From: Malus domestica
Lineage: Eukaryota; Streptophyta; Magnoliopsida; Rosales; Rosaceae
DNA: 64,000 bases
Direction of reading: 5' to 3'
Assembly: GCF_042453785.1 (NCBI RefSeq)
Contig: NC_091664.1
Span: 1,169,001 to 1,233,000 of the forward strand
Numbering within the stretch: the stretch's first letter is position 1; the number at the start of each line of letters is the position of its first letter. Positions 23,253 through 35,042 of this stretch are shown here, in pieces. The notes under the pieces are model-generated. The model did not search any database and was not told the DNA's origin. It saw nothing but the letters and a program-made list of their open reading frames with translations. A program made the position numbers and the translations under genes.

Positions 23253-23984
23253 TATTATAAAATGTAAGCAGTTGCACTAGGATATGATTTAGTGAGCATT
23301 AATATTAAACTTTATTGAGAAACTACTTACAGATTTATTTGTCAACACGTCTGTTATGGCTTCAAAATTCCACGGTCTACTCCATCTTCCAGGTTGAGTA
23401 GGAGATTTTTCAGAAATGATTGTCTTGCCCATTTCTCGAATCAAATCATGCATCTTTAGTTTGCCCCATTCAATAGTTATAAGGCACCGTTCATTGAGAA
23501 CACTGATTTCGTTTGTTGCATAGAAGCCACATTCATCCAATATTTTTGTGACATGATCCTTCTCCAAACCAAGAAAGCAACAAGATATATCAAGGAATAT
23601 AGTTTTTTGATTATAATCTAACCCATGAAAGCCTATTTTGAGCTTTTCTATAATTTCTCCTTCAGGTATTCTTTTTAATTTCTCCAAATAGCTTTGCCAC
23701 TCTGTTATGGGTCTACCAAAAAGAGTGGAGCCTAAAACTTTGAGTGCTAACGGCAAACCTCCACAGTAAGAAACTACCTTCTTTGATAATTCAAAATATT
23801 CTTCTTTAGGGCAATTATTTTCAAATGTATACCAACTGAAAAGCTCAAGAGCCTCCTCTTCATTCATTTCCTTGGCTGGATATCTCATATTCACTCACTT
23901 GATTTAGCAAATGTTGATCTCTTGTTGTTATGATAATTATACTTCCTGGACCAAACCACTCACGATCTCCAGCTATTGCACTTA

Positions 23985-24350
23985 GGGCTGGTTTGGTATT
24001 GCTGTGCTTTGAAAAAAAGCTGCTGTGAGAATAAGCGGCTGTGCTGTGAGAATAAGCGGCTGTGAAATAAAGCCAGTAGAGTGTTTGGTAAACTTTTTTG
24101 TGAAAGTGCTTTTGGAAAAAAAAGCAGGATGATAGTGTGTCTTTTCATTAAAGGAGCACTGTAGCTCCGTATGCTTTGAAAAAACTGGCTTTTTTTCAAA
24201 GCAACAAATAGCAGCTTCAGCTTTTCCTTTGATTTTCAGCTTATTCTCACAGCAGCTTCCAAAATAAGCCATTTTTTTCAGTTTACCAAACACCCTCAGC
24301 TTTTTTTCACAGTGACTTTTTTTAAAATCACCTCAATCCCAAACGGGGCC
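23985..24350. mobile_element. Tourist-like (PIF/Harbinger) MITE in the TNL-A NB-ARC exon
   Basis: The 366-bp element starts GGGCTGGTTTGGTATTG and ends with the complement of GGCCCCGTTTGGGATTG. It is flanked by TTA at 23982-23984 and 24351-24353, while the unfilled site in TNL-B (near 46031) has a single TTA. A TTA duplication and G/C-rich GTTTGG termini are typical of Tourist MITEs. It is rich in internal AGCTGCTGTGAGAATAAG-type inverted motifs and introduces a stop into the NB-ARC frame. Confidence 0.92.
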
Positions 24351-24802
24351 TTAGTTGCTCCACTTTATCTACATTATCAATAACAATAAGTACTTTTCTA
24401 CGTCGAAGAAGTCGTTTTATTACACTGATCCCTTCACCGACACTATTTATCAGGAATATGGCGGTTTGTTTCAACATGTTAGAAACAAGTTGTTTTTGCA
24501 AATAAACCAAACCATATCTATGTTCAGTGTCACTAACATCTCCAAGGTGACATTTAAACTGGAAGCAATGATGAATTTTGTTATAAATGGCGTTGGCAGC
24601 AGTTGTTTTGCCCAATCCACCCATCCCCCAAATTCCAACCATTTTAACATCATTTAATCCACCACTAAAAATATCATTGATAATTGGTTGAACACGAGAG
24701 TCGATTCCAACCGGGTACTTGGCCACCTGTAATTCATCCGTGCCAGGAAGCAATTCCAGAATATTCTTCTCAACAATTGTCTTAATAACCTTTGCTTCAG
24801 GC

Positions 24803-24899
24803 CTGAAAACTCAATTAGTAAGCATTAACTCAATGAAGGATTACTATAAGTTATCACCTTCACTCAACAGTCAATATAAAGAATTAACTAAATGCAAAA

Positions 24900-24930
<31 letters not shown>

Positions 24931-26294
24931 AACCAGTCCTTTTCCATTGAGAGATTCTACAAATAATTTTAATTGATTTGACAAAATAAAAATAATTTCA
25001 TTTGAGAAACACCTTGTGGTCCTCATTCCATAACTTATTTTTCAGGATTCATTCAATCCATATATGGTCAAAAGAGAGAAAAAAAAAATTCATTTTTTGA
25101 ACAAAAAATATAATTTACATTAAGAGAAAGAGACTAAGCTTAATCTAAAAAAAAAACCAAAATACAAAAAAAAAAAAAAGGTTTATAATTTGTATATGGA
25201 TTTGTTGTTCCATTCCGATTGGGCCTTCAATTGCTTGAGTGGACCCATCAGCCCATCTGTTGGTTCCTTTTGTTTGGGCTTTTATATTTTAAACTGGCCT
25301 TTCTAAGATTCAAAAGTAATATCCAAAGCTCCTAAATCTAGCCTTCTTAGTTCTTTGTACCAAAATTATTATGATATTAATTAAGTTATAAATCAATGAT
25401 ATGTACAAAAAAAAAACAAAAATTAAACGTACCAAAAATTAAACGTAACAAAAATTAAACGTACTAAAATTAAACTAACCAATCAATCATATGTACAAAA
25501 ATCAATGTACCAAAAATAAAAAACAAACGAACCAATTCATAATATGAATTAAATTAACGTATGAAAACTAATGATAAGCATACTAGTAATGTATAGAAAT
25601 AATTCTCTCAATAAAATGTACACATGATAATTTGAAAAAAAATATATAAACATCCACCATTTTTGTTATCTTGAAGATAAGATTATATTTTAATTTAGGA
25701 GATCAAGATATTTAGTACGAAAAAGATATTAAAAATAGATAACTGGATAAATATTCTTAATGACAAACCATTGATTATCTCTTAAAACAGAGTGCCTCAA
25801 CTTCTAAAAATACTTAAAAAAAAAATTAGCAGAAAATTAATTTTTAACTGTGGCCCAATGTACCTAAGCGTCTGAATCGAGAACCTTAAAGACACATATG
25901 TTTGATAAAAAAAAAGCTTTAAATGTTAGGGGTTTAAATCTAGGGAGTCCTAACTAAAAGAATGCGATACTATTTATTTTAACGAAAAATTACATTTTTA
26001 CGTTAAAAAATCAAACCTAATACTATTCATTTTACCTTTTATTTTGTCCTTATCGTCAAAACTAAAAATTTTCAAGTATTTTCATTAGTTTTTCTTTAAA
26101 TCTAATCAAGCCTATGTAAAATATGTTTTAAATCGAAGATGTCCTACTATTACTCATATTTTTCCTGTGTGCTATTTGCATAACAACCATTCGTTAACAT
26201 GTTTCAAAATGTGGAAAAGCCGAAAATAGATAGCAGCATTACTATTAAACTAGTCGAGTATTGAAAGAATCCCAAGTCCAATGAAAATGGTTAC
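24803..26294 (-). other. Intron 1 of TNL-A
   Basis: AT-rich 1.5-kb intron between TIR and NB-ARC exons. It holds a (TA)n run (24901-24921), clustered GTACC / AAATTAAACGTACC motifs (25370-25530), and a decayed member of the 155-bp MITE family (about 25953-26095). The donor is AACGG/GTAACC and the acceptor TTTTCAG/GCC, in phase 2. Confidence 0.75.
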
Positions 26295-26886
26295 CCGTTA
26301 TTAAGATGGTGGCCAGACAAATTTGCAGCTTGAGTAAGAGCCTCCCTCCACTGCTTTACCCTTTCTTTCTTAGCTTCACGTTCTTTGTCATCTTTTTCTT
26401 CAAGGATGCCATCTTCGTGCTTCTGAAATGCTCGGGCTAAACAACCTTCCTGCTTCCTCACATGTGAAGGATCGACATGATAGAATATTGGCAAGACCTG
26501 TTGCCCTAGCCTTTCTCTACATTCCATGATCTTCACCAGCTCGTCAAGACACCATCTTGATTCCGCGTGACTCTTTGAGAAGACAATGACCGAGATTCTG
26601 GACCCTTCGATTGCCCGCAACAGTTCGGGTTTTATTTCTCCCCCTCTTTTCAGATTGTCCTCGTCAATAAAGGCATCGAAGCCCCTGCCTTGTAATGCCG
26701 CGTGAAGGTGGCTCGTGAAGCCATTGCGTGTATCTTCACCTCTAAAACTCAAGAACACGTCGTAACTCCAGAGTTTTGAGGAGGAGGGTTCACGGGATGT
26801 CATGGTGTTGTATTACTGTTTACGGCACTAGAGTGATTCCAATCAAGCGAAAAAAATGGCAGTGGTTTTTTTGTGTTGCAACAGAG

Positions 26887-26894
26887 TATATATA
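26887..26894 (-). promoter_or_regulatory. TATA box of TNL-A
   Basis: TATATATA on the minus strand, 84 bp upstream of the TIR-exon ATG. The upstream DNA to about 27180 is conserved among units A, B and C, and a duplicated CTTTCC(A/G)GGAAGC motif lies within it. Confidence 0.6.
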
Positions 26895-27199
26895 GAACTA
26901 AAGGGACACTTTTTGGTTCTTTCCAGGAAGCGTTCCGCTCCCAATCTTTGGCTCTTTCCGGGAAGCATCCGCCCCAAGTTTTGAAGAAAACCAAGGACGT
27001 TTCCAGTGGAAAACCACGATGTTCGTGGCCACACGATCTGATCACTGGACGGCTACGATTGAAGTGTCAGAAAAGATGGGAGAAAAGCAGCTTTAAGATG
27101 AAACCGCGTTCAACAAAGCAAAAGGACATGAACTGATGGGACTTGAGTCGATGATAGGAAGGGTAGCAAGTGCCTTTTAGTTAGTGCGCTTGCAGAACT

Positions 27200-28510
27200 A
27201 ATTATTACTGAGATTCTACGAAGGGTAAGGGAAAGAGGCACGGAGGAGCTTAAAGTTCTAAATTAGAGGGTCTAGTACATTATCTTCACGTACAAACTAA
27301 GACAACCAAGTTTGAATTTAGAGGTTTTTTCACATGGGATTTTATTCTCTTCTTTTTCTGAATTGGTTTTCATCTTCTACTTGTTTAGTGTTAGGGTTAA
27401 TTAGATATAAAATCATTATACTAATCGATTTAGGTCTGTTGACTTCTAATTCAATTAAGCAATTTCTTTTTTATGGCCTATATTTAGGGATGTGCTTCTA
27501 CAATTTGTTTCAGTACCATCTGATTCTATGCCCGTATGCAGGTTTTGGAAATTAAAATTTCAAAATCATGTAGTAAATGGTTGAATAATTCGCATCACCT
27601 AATTGCGATATAGAATGTATACTGAAATTGAATTTATGGTCCAATTCACTATTAGGTTTTAATAGTTCACAGTCCTTTCAGTGTTATCCTTGTATTGGTA
27701 GTTTGGATTGTAGAAACTAGAGAAAAATCATTAGGTTTTAATAAAAGCAGGGTTAAAAAGGTGGGGGTGTCTAGATAGATGCGGTTCAATTGAGATTACA
27801 AAAGTGATATTTTATCGTATTTTTTATATTATATTTATATCACATTTCTAATAGAGATGTGATTCACAAGTATTGGTAAGTCATGTTTCTATTAGAAATG
27901 TGGTATGAAAAATGTGGTAAGTGTAGGTTACTCTTAAGATTAATGGAAGAATAATACTTTGCATCCCCATTAAGGGATGCACATATTCTTACATTTGCAA
28001 ATAACGTATTTTGAGTATATAAACTTAATGATCTAAATCATTCAATTTCTTAATCATCAATTGAAGATCACTCATACAAAAAATCATTTGAATCGAAAAT
28101 CGTTTAATTATCCAAACATATCAACTAAATGAAGGGTTCATCATGAATATGTTACTTGGTATCTACACCGTTGATTTGTACTATCCATACATTTTAATGA
28201 CTAAATGATCTCCGATTCAAATGATTTTCTGTAGCTGTGATCTTTAAATGAAGATTAAGAAATTAAACAATTTCGATTATAAAATTTATATGATAAATAT
28301 AGATTATTTGCATAATAAAAAATGAGCTCATCCTTCAAAGTATGAATGCAAGTATTATACTTATTGAAATTGTCCATGAGTTTATTGTTGGCTATCCCTC
28401 TCACCCAAAAATGAGGGAGAGATACATTATGTTGCAAAAAGTTTGATAATGCCTTTATTATTGGGTTTAGATGAGATAACGGGGTGCAAAGAGTAAACCT
28501 AGCTCTAATT
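27200..28510. repeat. Noncoding block X, copy 1 (TNL upstream region)
   Basis: This AT-rich block starts near TTCTACGAAGGGTAAGGGAAAGAGG and is repeated at 31440-32730, at 50340-51257 (interrupted by the TRIM), and in unit C. No coding capacity is seen. It shows that DNA 5' of the TNL was duplicated within unit A itself. Confidence 0.75.
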
Positions 28511-28545
28511 GGACTAATAAATGTTTAGATGTTCTGAAAATTTCA

Positions 28546-28870
28546 TTGTACTTATCTAAAATGCTATCATTTCGTTACTTTTCTATATATAGCACTAAAG
28601 GGACACTTGTTGGTTCTTTCCAGGAAGCGTTCCGCTCCCATTCAGGTTTTGAAGAAAACCAAGGACGTTTCCAGTGGAAAACCACAATGTTCGTGGCCAC
28701 ACGATCTGATCACTGGACGGCTACGATTGAACTGTCGGAAAAGATGGGAGAAAAGCAGCTTTAAGATGAAACCGCGTTCAACAAAGTAAAAGGACACGAA
28801 CTGATGGGACTTGAGTCAATGACAGGAAGGGTAGCATGTGCCTTTTACTTAGTGCGCTTGCAGAATTAAT
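28546..28870. repeat. Orphan copy of the TNL upstream region
   Basis: It matches 26884-27180, the region just upstream of TNL-A, including the CTATATATAG TATA box (28583-28592), the TTTCCAGGAAGCGTTCCGC stretch and the CACGATCTGATCACTGGACG stretch. It lacks about 47 bp present at 26945-26975 and has no TIR exon next to it, so it is a promoter-like fragment without its gene. Confidence 0.75.
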
Positions 28871-28879
28871 TATTGCTGA

Positions 28880-28994
28880 GATGGGTGAAAGAGTTGAAAA
28901 AAGTTTGGTAAACTTTTTTTTTTTATAAAAGTGCTTTTAACAAAAAATAAAAAATAAAAACAGTATTTTTGGTAAACTTTTATATAAATTATTG
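28880..28994. mobile_element. Left remnant of an A/T-rich MITE
   Basis: Two copies of TTTGGTAAACTTTT and AGTGCTTTTAACAAAAA resemble the interior of the Tourist MITE at 23985-24350. A possible right half lies at about 29745-29905 (TTAGAAGCATG... CAATCCTAAATCAGCTC), on the far side of another transposon. The pairing is tentative. Confidence 0.35.
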
Positions 28995-29576
28995 ACAGTG
29001 GCGGAGTCAGAATTTTGAATGAGGAGGGGCCTTTCATATATATATATATATATATATATATGTGTATATATATATATATATGTGTATATATATATATATA
29101 TGAGTGTGTAAAAAGTTGAATTCATAACATGTTGACATTTGCAATTTGTGTAATCCTCACAAAACTGAAAAAATTCTCTTAAATTTAATACTAAGAAGAA
29201 AAAAATGTAAAAACCCAGACAACCAAGTAAGAGGTAGATTGTGGAAGGCTTAAGAAAATACAAAGAAGTAGAAAAAGAAGGAAAAGGGGCAGAAGTTTGC
29301 AAATAAAGAAGGTGGGTTGCTTTAGAAAATTATAGGGTGTATATTACTGTTAGGTGAGAGAATCGAACTAGAAGTGGGGTTGCTTTTTCCATTTAAAACT
29401 GCACATCTCTTTTAAAAACTCCCCTGCCAAACTTGTCGTTTTATTAAACAGCTGAAAAGATTTAAAATCAAAACAGTTTAACGACGTCGTTTGATTCATC
29501 TTCTTTCATGAGGTTCACACCTCAGCTAAAGTCAGGATGGGCCTGGGACCTCGTCCCTTGGTGGCTCCGCCCCTGA
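28995..29576. mobile_element. Nonautonomous transposon with CAGTGGCGGAG ends
   Basis: The left end CAGTGGCGGAGTCAG and the complement of the right end, CAGGGGCGGAGCCACC, form imperfect terminal inverted repeats. ATTG occurs at both flanks and may be the target duplication. The 582-bp interior is noncoding and contains (TA)n runs. The superfamily is not assigned. Confidence 0.55.
29036..29104. repeat. (TA)n / TGTATA microsatellite
   Basis: About 69 bp of alternating TA, interrupted twice by GTGTA. It lies inside the transposon at 28995-29576. Confidence 0.9.
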
Positions 29577-30889
29577 TTGTTGAATATGTTAAATGATTAA
29601 AAAATATATGATATTTAGTGTGATATAATAATTTTCAAAGACAACAATGTATGGGCAAATATTGTAATTTTATAAAATATGTGGGGGTAGACTTGCCATT
29701 AGAAAAGTTCATTAAATGAGCACTGATTACTATAAATTGAAATTAAAAAAAATACTTTTTTTAGAAGCATGGTAGACTATAATTCTACTTTTCTATGTTT
29801 TTCTGCTGTCATTGACAACAGTAACATTTTTTTTCCAAACACATTTAATACTCCAATTTTTTAACAAGCTGTTTTTTTTTTAAAGCATCACAATCCTAAA
29901 TCAGCTCTAGCATTACCCAAAAATGCTACTTTTACCATTTTTTATAGGGTCCATTTTTATATTATATTTATACCACCTTTCAAATAAAGACGGATCCACA
30001 TGTATTGATCAGTTATACATATATTAAAGAAGTGATACAAATGTGATATGAAAAATGTGGTAAGTATAACGTTACTCTTTAGATTAATGAAGGGATAATA
30101 CTTGCATCCCCTTGAAGGATGCACATATTCCTACATTTGTATATCTTGAGTATATAAACTTAACGATCGAAATTATTCAATCTCTTAATAATTATTTGAA
30201 GACCACTCATACACAAAAAAAAAAAAAACCAAAAATCATTTAATTATCCAAACATATCAAATAAATAAACAATTGACTATGAATATATTACTTAGTATAA
30301 TTTGTACTATATATTTTAGGATTAAATGTTAAAATGGTCCATGTGTTTTAGTCATCGGGTCAATTTAGTCCATGTGTTTTCAATTTGGCCAATTTTGTCA
30401 TTGTGTTTATCTCTGTTAGTCAATTAAGGACATTTTCATCTAATTTTTGTAAACAAATTTATAAATTATTGTAAACTTATTTATAAAATTATTTATTTGA
30501 TTTAAAACATTTAAAAATGAAATAAATTAAAAATTAAAAAACAAATATTCTCCTAACTCCCCGACCTCCTTCCTAACATTACTTCCTCTCTTTTCCATGT
30601 CACAACCTTAATCGTTTTTCAGATTGGAAGTTTTATATCTTATATGTGTTATTTCTCATTGATTTTCATTTTTTATAAATAGAAAGGATAATTAAATCTC
30701 ATATACTTTTTCTTACGATTTTTTTAAAAAAGATTGAAGGAAATATTCTTAATTGGCTAACATAGACAAACACGATGACTAAATTAGCCAAAATAAAAAA
30801 CACGAGGTCAAAATTGATCATATAACTATAACACAAGAACTTTTAACATTTAAGCCTATATTTTAATGACTAAATAATCTCCTTATCAC
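29577..30889. other. AT-rich intergenic DNA, nothing recognised
   Basis: No gene seen. The part 29940-30300 is a diverged relative of block X (TTGCATCCCC.TGAAGGATGCACATATTC is recognisable). The part 30330-30440 contains GGTCAATTTAGTCCATGTG-like text, a dispersed plant repeat. Confidence 0.4.
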
Positions 30890-31200
30890 TAAACGAAGTG
30901 AGATACTCAAGTCAAGTCTCCTCTCAAAAGCAAAAGCACATTCAGTCGACAAAGATAGAAGTCATCATGTAACCCTTAAGCGACACGGTAATAGAACGGT
31001 GGAAAAGCGGGAGCTGCTTTTTGAAGAAAAACAAGGTAGTTTCCAGTGAAAAACCAAGAAGCCACTCGTGGCCACACGATCTGAATACTGGATGGCTAAG
31101 ATTGAAGATTGGCCGAAAACAGCCTTTAGAGAAAAGAAGGCGTTCAACGGAAAAAGGACAAACTATACCCCAACTGTGAGATTGGGAGACAGAGATACAA
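30890..31200. repeat. Noncoding block Y (related to TNL upstream DNA)
   Basis: It matches 49955-50250 in unit B, including AAAAGCGGGAGCTGCTTTTTGA and GTTTCCAGTGAAAAACCA. It is more distantly related to the TNL promoter region (GTGGCCACACGATCTGA is shared). Confidence 0.7.
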
Positions 31201-31439
31201 AACAGGAGATCAAATCTTCTACACCCAAAATGTGTGTAGCTTCTCTATGGCCCAATAAGTGTCTAATACATATTCAATATCTTAACTTTTCTTAATTTTG
31301 TTGTCATAAATTTAATATATGTCAAATATTTATTGGGACCAGAGAGAGGCCACACCCATTTTGGGTGCAAAAAATTTGATCTCACACAACAGAGTGTACG
31401 GCACATGCTAGTAACGTCATCGTTGATCAATGGGAAAAC

Positions 31440-32730
31440 TGAGGTTCTACGAAGGGTAAGGGAAAAGAGGCACGGAGGAGGAAAGAAACTAGCACAAAAT
31501 TAGAGAGAGTCTATTGCATTATCTTCACGTACAAACTAAGACAACCAAGTTTGAATTTAGAGGTTTCACATGGGATTTTATTCTCTTCTTTTTCTGAATT
31601 GGTGTTTCATCTTCTCCTTGTTTAGTATTAGGGTTAATTAGATATAAAATCATTATACTAATCGATTTAGGTCCGTTGACTTCTAATTCAACTAAGCAAT
31701 TTTTTTTTATGGCCTATATTCAGGGATGTGTTTCTACAATTTGTTTCAGTACCATCTATACCCGTATGCAGGTTTTGGAAATTAAAATTTCAAAATCATG
31801 TAGTAAATGGTTGAATAATTCGCATCACCTAATTGCGATTTAGAATGTATACTGAAATTGAATTTATGGTCCAATTCACTATTAGGTTTTAATAATTCAC
31901 TGTTCTTTCAGTGTTATACTTGTATTTGTAGTTTGGATTGTAGAAACTGGAGAAAAAGGTGGGGGTGTCTGGATAGATGCGGTTCAATTGAGATTACAAA
32001 TTTATCACTTTTTTTATATCATATTTGTATCGCATTTCTAATAGAGATGAGATTCACATGTATTGGTAAGTCCTATTTCTATTAGAAATGTGGTATGAAA
32101 AATGTGGTAAGTGTAGGTTACTCTTAAGATTAATTGAATGATAATACTTTGCATCCCCATGAAGGGATGCACATATTCTTACATTTGCAAATAACGTATT
32201 TTGAGTATATAAACTTAATGATCTAAATCATTCAATTTCTTAATCATTAATTGAAGATCACTCATACAAACAATCATTTGAATCGAAAATCGTTTAATCA
32301 TCGAAACATATCAAATAAATGAAGGGTTCATCATGAATATGTTACTTGGTATCTACACCGTTGATTTGTACGTTCCATATATTTTAATGACTAAATGATC
32401 TCCGATTCAAATGATTTTCTGTAGTTGTGACTTTAAATGAAGATTAAGAAATTGAACAATTTCGATTATAAAATTTATATGATAAATATACATTATTTGC
32501 ATAATGAAGAATGAGCTCATCCTTCAAAGTATGAATGCAAGTATTATACTTAATGAAATTATCCATGAGTTTATTGTTGGCTATCCCTCTCACCCAAAAA
32601 TGAGAGAGAGATACGTTATGTTGCAAAGTTTGATAATGCCTTTATTATTGGGTTTAGATGTGCAAAGACTAAACGTAGGTCTAATTGGACTAATAAAAGT
32701 TTAGATGTTCTGAAAATTTCATTGTCCTTA
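31440..32730. repeat. Noncoding block X, copy 2
   Basis: Second copy of 27200-28510 in the same orientation, with scattered substitutions and indels. No coding capacity. Confidence 0.75.
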
Positions 32731-32815
32731 TCTAAAATGCTATCATTTCGTTACTTTTTTATATATTTTTTTGCTAGTCAGAGCATATTTTCACTAAAAC
32801 GGAGCTTGGCTGCCG

Positions 32816-32946
32816 AAAAATCAGCAACAGCTCCTGCTGCTAGCAAATCACGGATGGACACGTATCCAAGTAATTCATTTTTTAATCACAACTTGGACAC
32901 GTGTCCACCTTCGATTCGCTAGTAGCAAGAGTTGCTGCTAATTTTT
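32816..32946. mobile_element. Fold-back MITE (56-bp arms)
   Basis: The left arm 32816-32871 and right arm 32891-32946 are inverted repeats with about 45 of 56 positions matching, around a 19-bp loop. Both arms carry GGACACGT and the outer AAAAAT.AGCA. A transcript would form a long hairpin. It could be a MITE or a small-RNA precursor. Confidence 0.65.
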
Positions 32947-33189
32947 TCAAGGGAGACTTTGGATGCGGTCCCTAGTTATGAACAGTCTTTGACTGAAACC
33001 TTATTGGTTTTCAATTTTTGATCCAAGTCCTTGAAATTAATTGATAATTTATTTCTATGTACGTTACTATATTTTTTAAATTAAAAACTAAAATTTATAG
33101 TTGTTTATAGTAATGAGATTTTAAATAAAAAACCATAATTTGTGGGATTAAAAATATTAAAATATAAATATATTATTGTGTGTGTGTGT

Positions 33190-33445
33190 AAACATGGGTA
33201 CATTCATAAAATAACCAAAAAGTTATTGTATCAAAACATGGGTACATTCTTCAAAATGGGTACATTTAGCAAAAATAAAAATGGGTACAAATAAATAAAA
33301 AAATATGGGTACAAACAAATAAAACTTTAAAAAATATGGGCACAAAAAGAAATTAATATATGGGTACAAATTAAAACTGAAAGGAAAATTGGTACAAATT
33401 AAAAAAGGGTTGCAAATTAAAAATGGGTACAAACTAAAAATAAAA
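33190..33445. repeat. Dispersed GGGTACA motif cluster
   Basis: GGGTACA occurs seven times in 260 bp, usually as ATGGGTACAAA or ATGGGTACATT, plus GGGCACA and TGGTACA variants. Spacing is irregular (19-45 bp) in an A-rich background. The origin is unknown. Confidence 0.7.
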
Positions 33446-34688
33446 ATATATGATAAAAAATTTAGCCATAAATATAAATATACTAATTGTAACATTTTTA
33501 ATATTAAATGAATATATTTAGAAATAAAAAATATTTTATTATTGAAATAATTAATGATATTATTAATACAAAGGACCTTGATCAAAAATTGAAAAGTAAT
33601 AAGGTTTTAATCAATAGAATAGTAAAAATAAGGATGAAAACCTAATTACTCCTTTTTTCAATAACAAAGCTTTCTCCTTTTCACTATGCTAGCTTCTTTG
33701 TTGGCCCTAGTTGTCGTCTAGTTAATATGCTTACCAGCTCTTACCTATAAAACGGAATCATGCTTAGAATTTGAACTTACGACATTGAGATTTGGAGACC
33801 TACATTGTACCCGACTAAACTAAGAGAGCTTTCTTATCACAGGAAATACAAAGAGTGACGGTCCACACACAAATGAAAATAAAAATACAAAAGCGATTTG
33901 AATTTGATTGCACTTTTCGTTCCTTCTTCCCATGAACTTCGGATCATCCTTTTACATTGCTCACTTCTCCATATACTTTTCCTCCATCTCTAAATTAAAA
34001 ACAAATTAAATCAAAAAATAAAAAATAAAATGGTTATCGAATTGACCGATATTTTGATTTAATTACAACAACAAAAATTTGAAATGTGCTCTTAATTATC
34101 TGGTTCCACAAGAGAATGCAAATTTTTGTATCTTCTTAATTATAGTAATTTATACTAAAATTCCATTTGAAGACTTGCACCACCTGAGGCTGTATACTAA
34201 TACCATATGAAGGCAAGATTATTCAATGCTAATCCTTGAAAATGAAATTCAAGAAATTTAATCATTTGGCCTGTTGTCATTCCTTTTACAAAACCAGTTT
34301 TAGAGTTTATAAGTTAATAGAATTGATAGATTCATCATTTATCAACCGAATTTGCTTTCAAATTTCAACAGACAATTCATAAATATCATTAGAAATAAAT
34401 AATGTTGTTAGGTTTTTCCTTTTTTTTCTGGCTGCGTACATAGTACGTATTTTGCAAGGCCACCCTGACATACACATATTAGGTCACTCGTCGCAGGACG
34501 AACATGTAGATGAAGATGACAGCAGAAGGAAAAGAGCCATGTAAATACTAATTACTTATAATTAGGTTTACTATATTGTTATATATGTGACCACTAACCA
34601 TAGAATATAATAGTCTTCATTACGAAACTTGAGCTAACTCTAGCTATGCAAATTAAGTTAATAACAAGTAGTACTAGTCTCTCTATAC
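33446..34688. other. AT-rich intergenic DNA, nothing recognised
   Basis: No coding similarity, inverted repeat pair or RNA gene was found in this stretch. Confidence 0.4.
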
Positions 34689-35042
34689 TTATGCAGCCGG
34701 AGCAAAATCATAGTCTCCATCATCGTCATCGCCATCGTTCCCATCCCCTTCTGAGCATGTTAGTGGCGAAAGATTCTCGAATTTGGCAGTGACTCTACCA
34801 TCTCCATCTTCATGCTTCTTGCACCACGAGACAATGCTAATATTTGAAACGGGACACATTTTTGTTTTTTTTATCAAGAAAGTGAAAAAAGAAAGAGTTA
34901 GACTGAGTCCAAATGATGATAACTTAGATTGTGAAGGTAAGTTCATATATATATCGAGGGACGAGAATAAGGTGCATGTTAAACTCGTCTTTGCACAAGG
35001 CATTCGCGTGGGGAGTGTGACTGCTGCATGAAGGTTGTGCAA
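34689..35042 (-). other. Uncharacterised open frame with acidic C-terminus
   Basis: A 117-codon frame (TTG or later start) ends SWCKKHEDGDGRVTAKFENL and a run of Gly/Asp (EGDGNDGDDDDGDYDFAPAA). I do not recognise a family. The region 34930-35210 on the same strand also yields fragments (for example PTWFAELS, LVPRYIYEL) that faintly recall the post-LRR domain of TNL proteins, but in other frames. It may be a decayed gene end or chance. Confidence 0.25.

Larger units (their letters stand above)
20603..26803 (-). pseudogene. TNL resistance gene A, interrupted by a MITE
   Basis: Five exons are visible: TIR 26295-26803, NB-ARC 23331-24802, LRR 22091-22372, LRR 21280-21984, C-terminal jelly-roll/Ig-like (C-JID) 20603-21163, all with GT-AG borders that keep frame. 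The TIR exon is intact (YDVFLSFRGEDTR, SRWCLDEL). The NB-ARC exon has P-loop GMGGLGKTT and kinase-2 VLIVIDNVD, then a 366-bp MITE (23985-24350), and a 2-bp deletion near 23895 relative to units B and C. Read through, the gene gives a 327-aa TIR-NB protein ending seven codons after kinase-2 (RPRLGLR). LRR and C-JID exons remain open downstream; the C-JID exon ends in the basic, NLS-like PKRKRQRV. TNL proteins sense pathogen effectors and signal through TIR NADase activity. A truncated TIR-NB product could still be made, but the full receptor cannot. Confidence 0.88.

Noticed and set aside
23960..24293. Minus-strand open frames of 79-103 codons
   Set aside because: They lie within the 366-bp MITE and only reflect its composition.
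29036..29302. A 121-codon frame running through the TA microsatellite
   Set aside because: The translation is a Tyr/Ile repeat from (TA)n plus low-complexity sequence.
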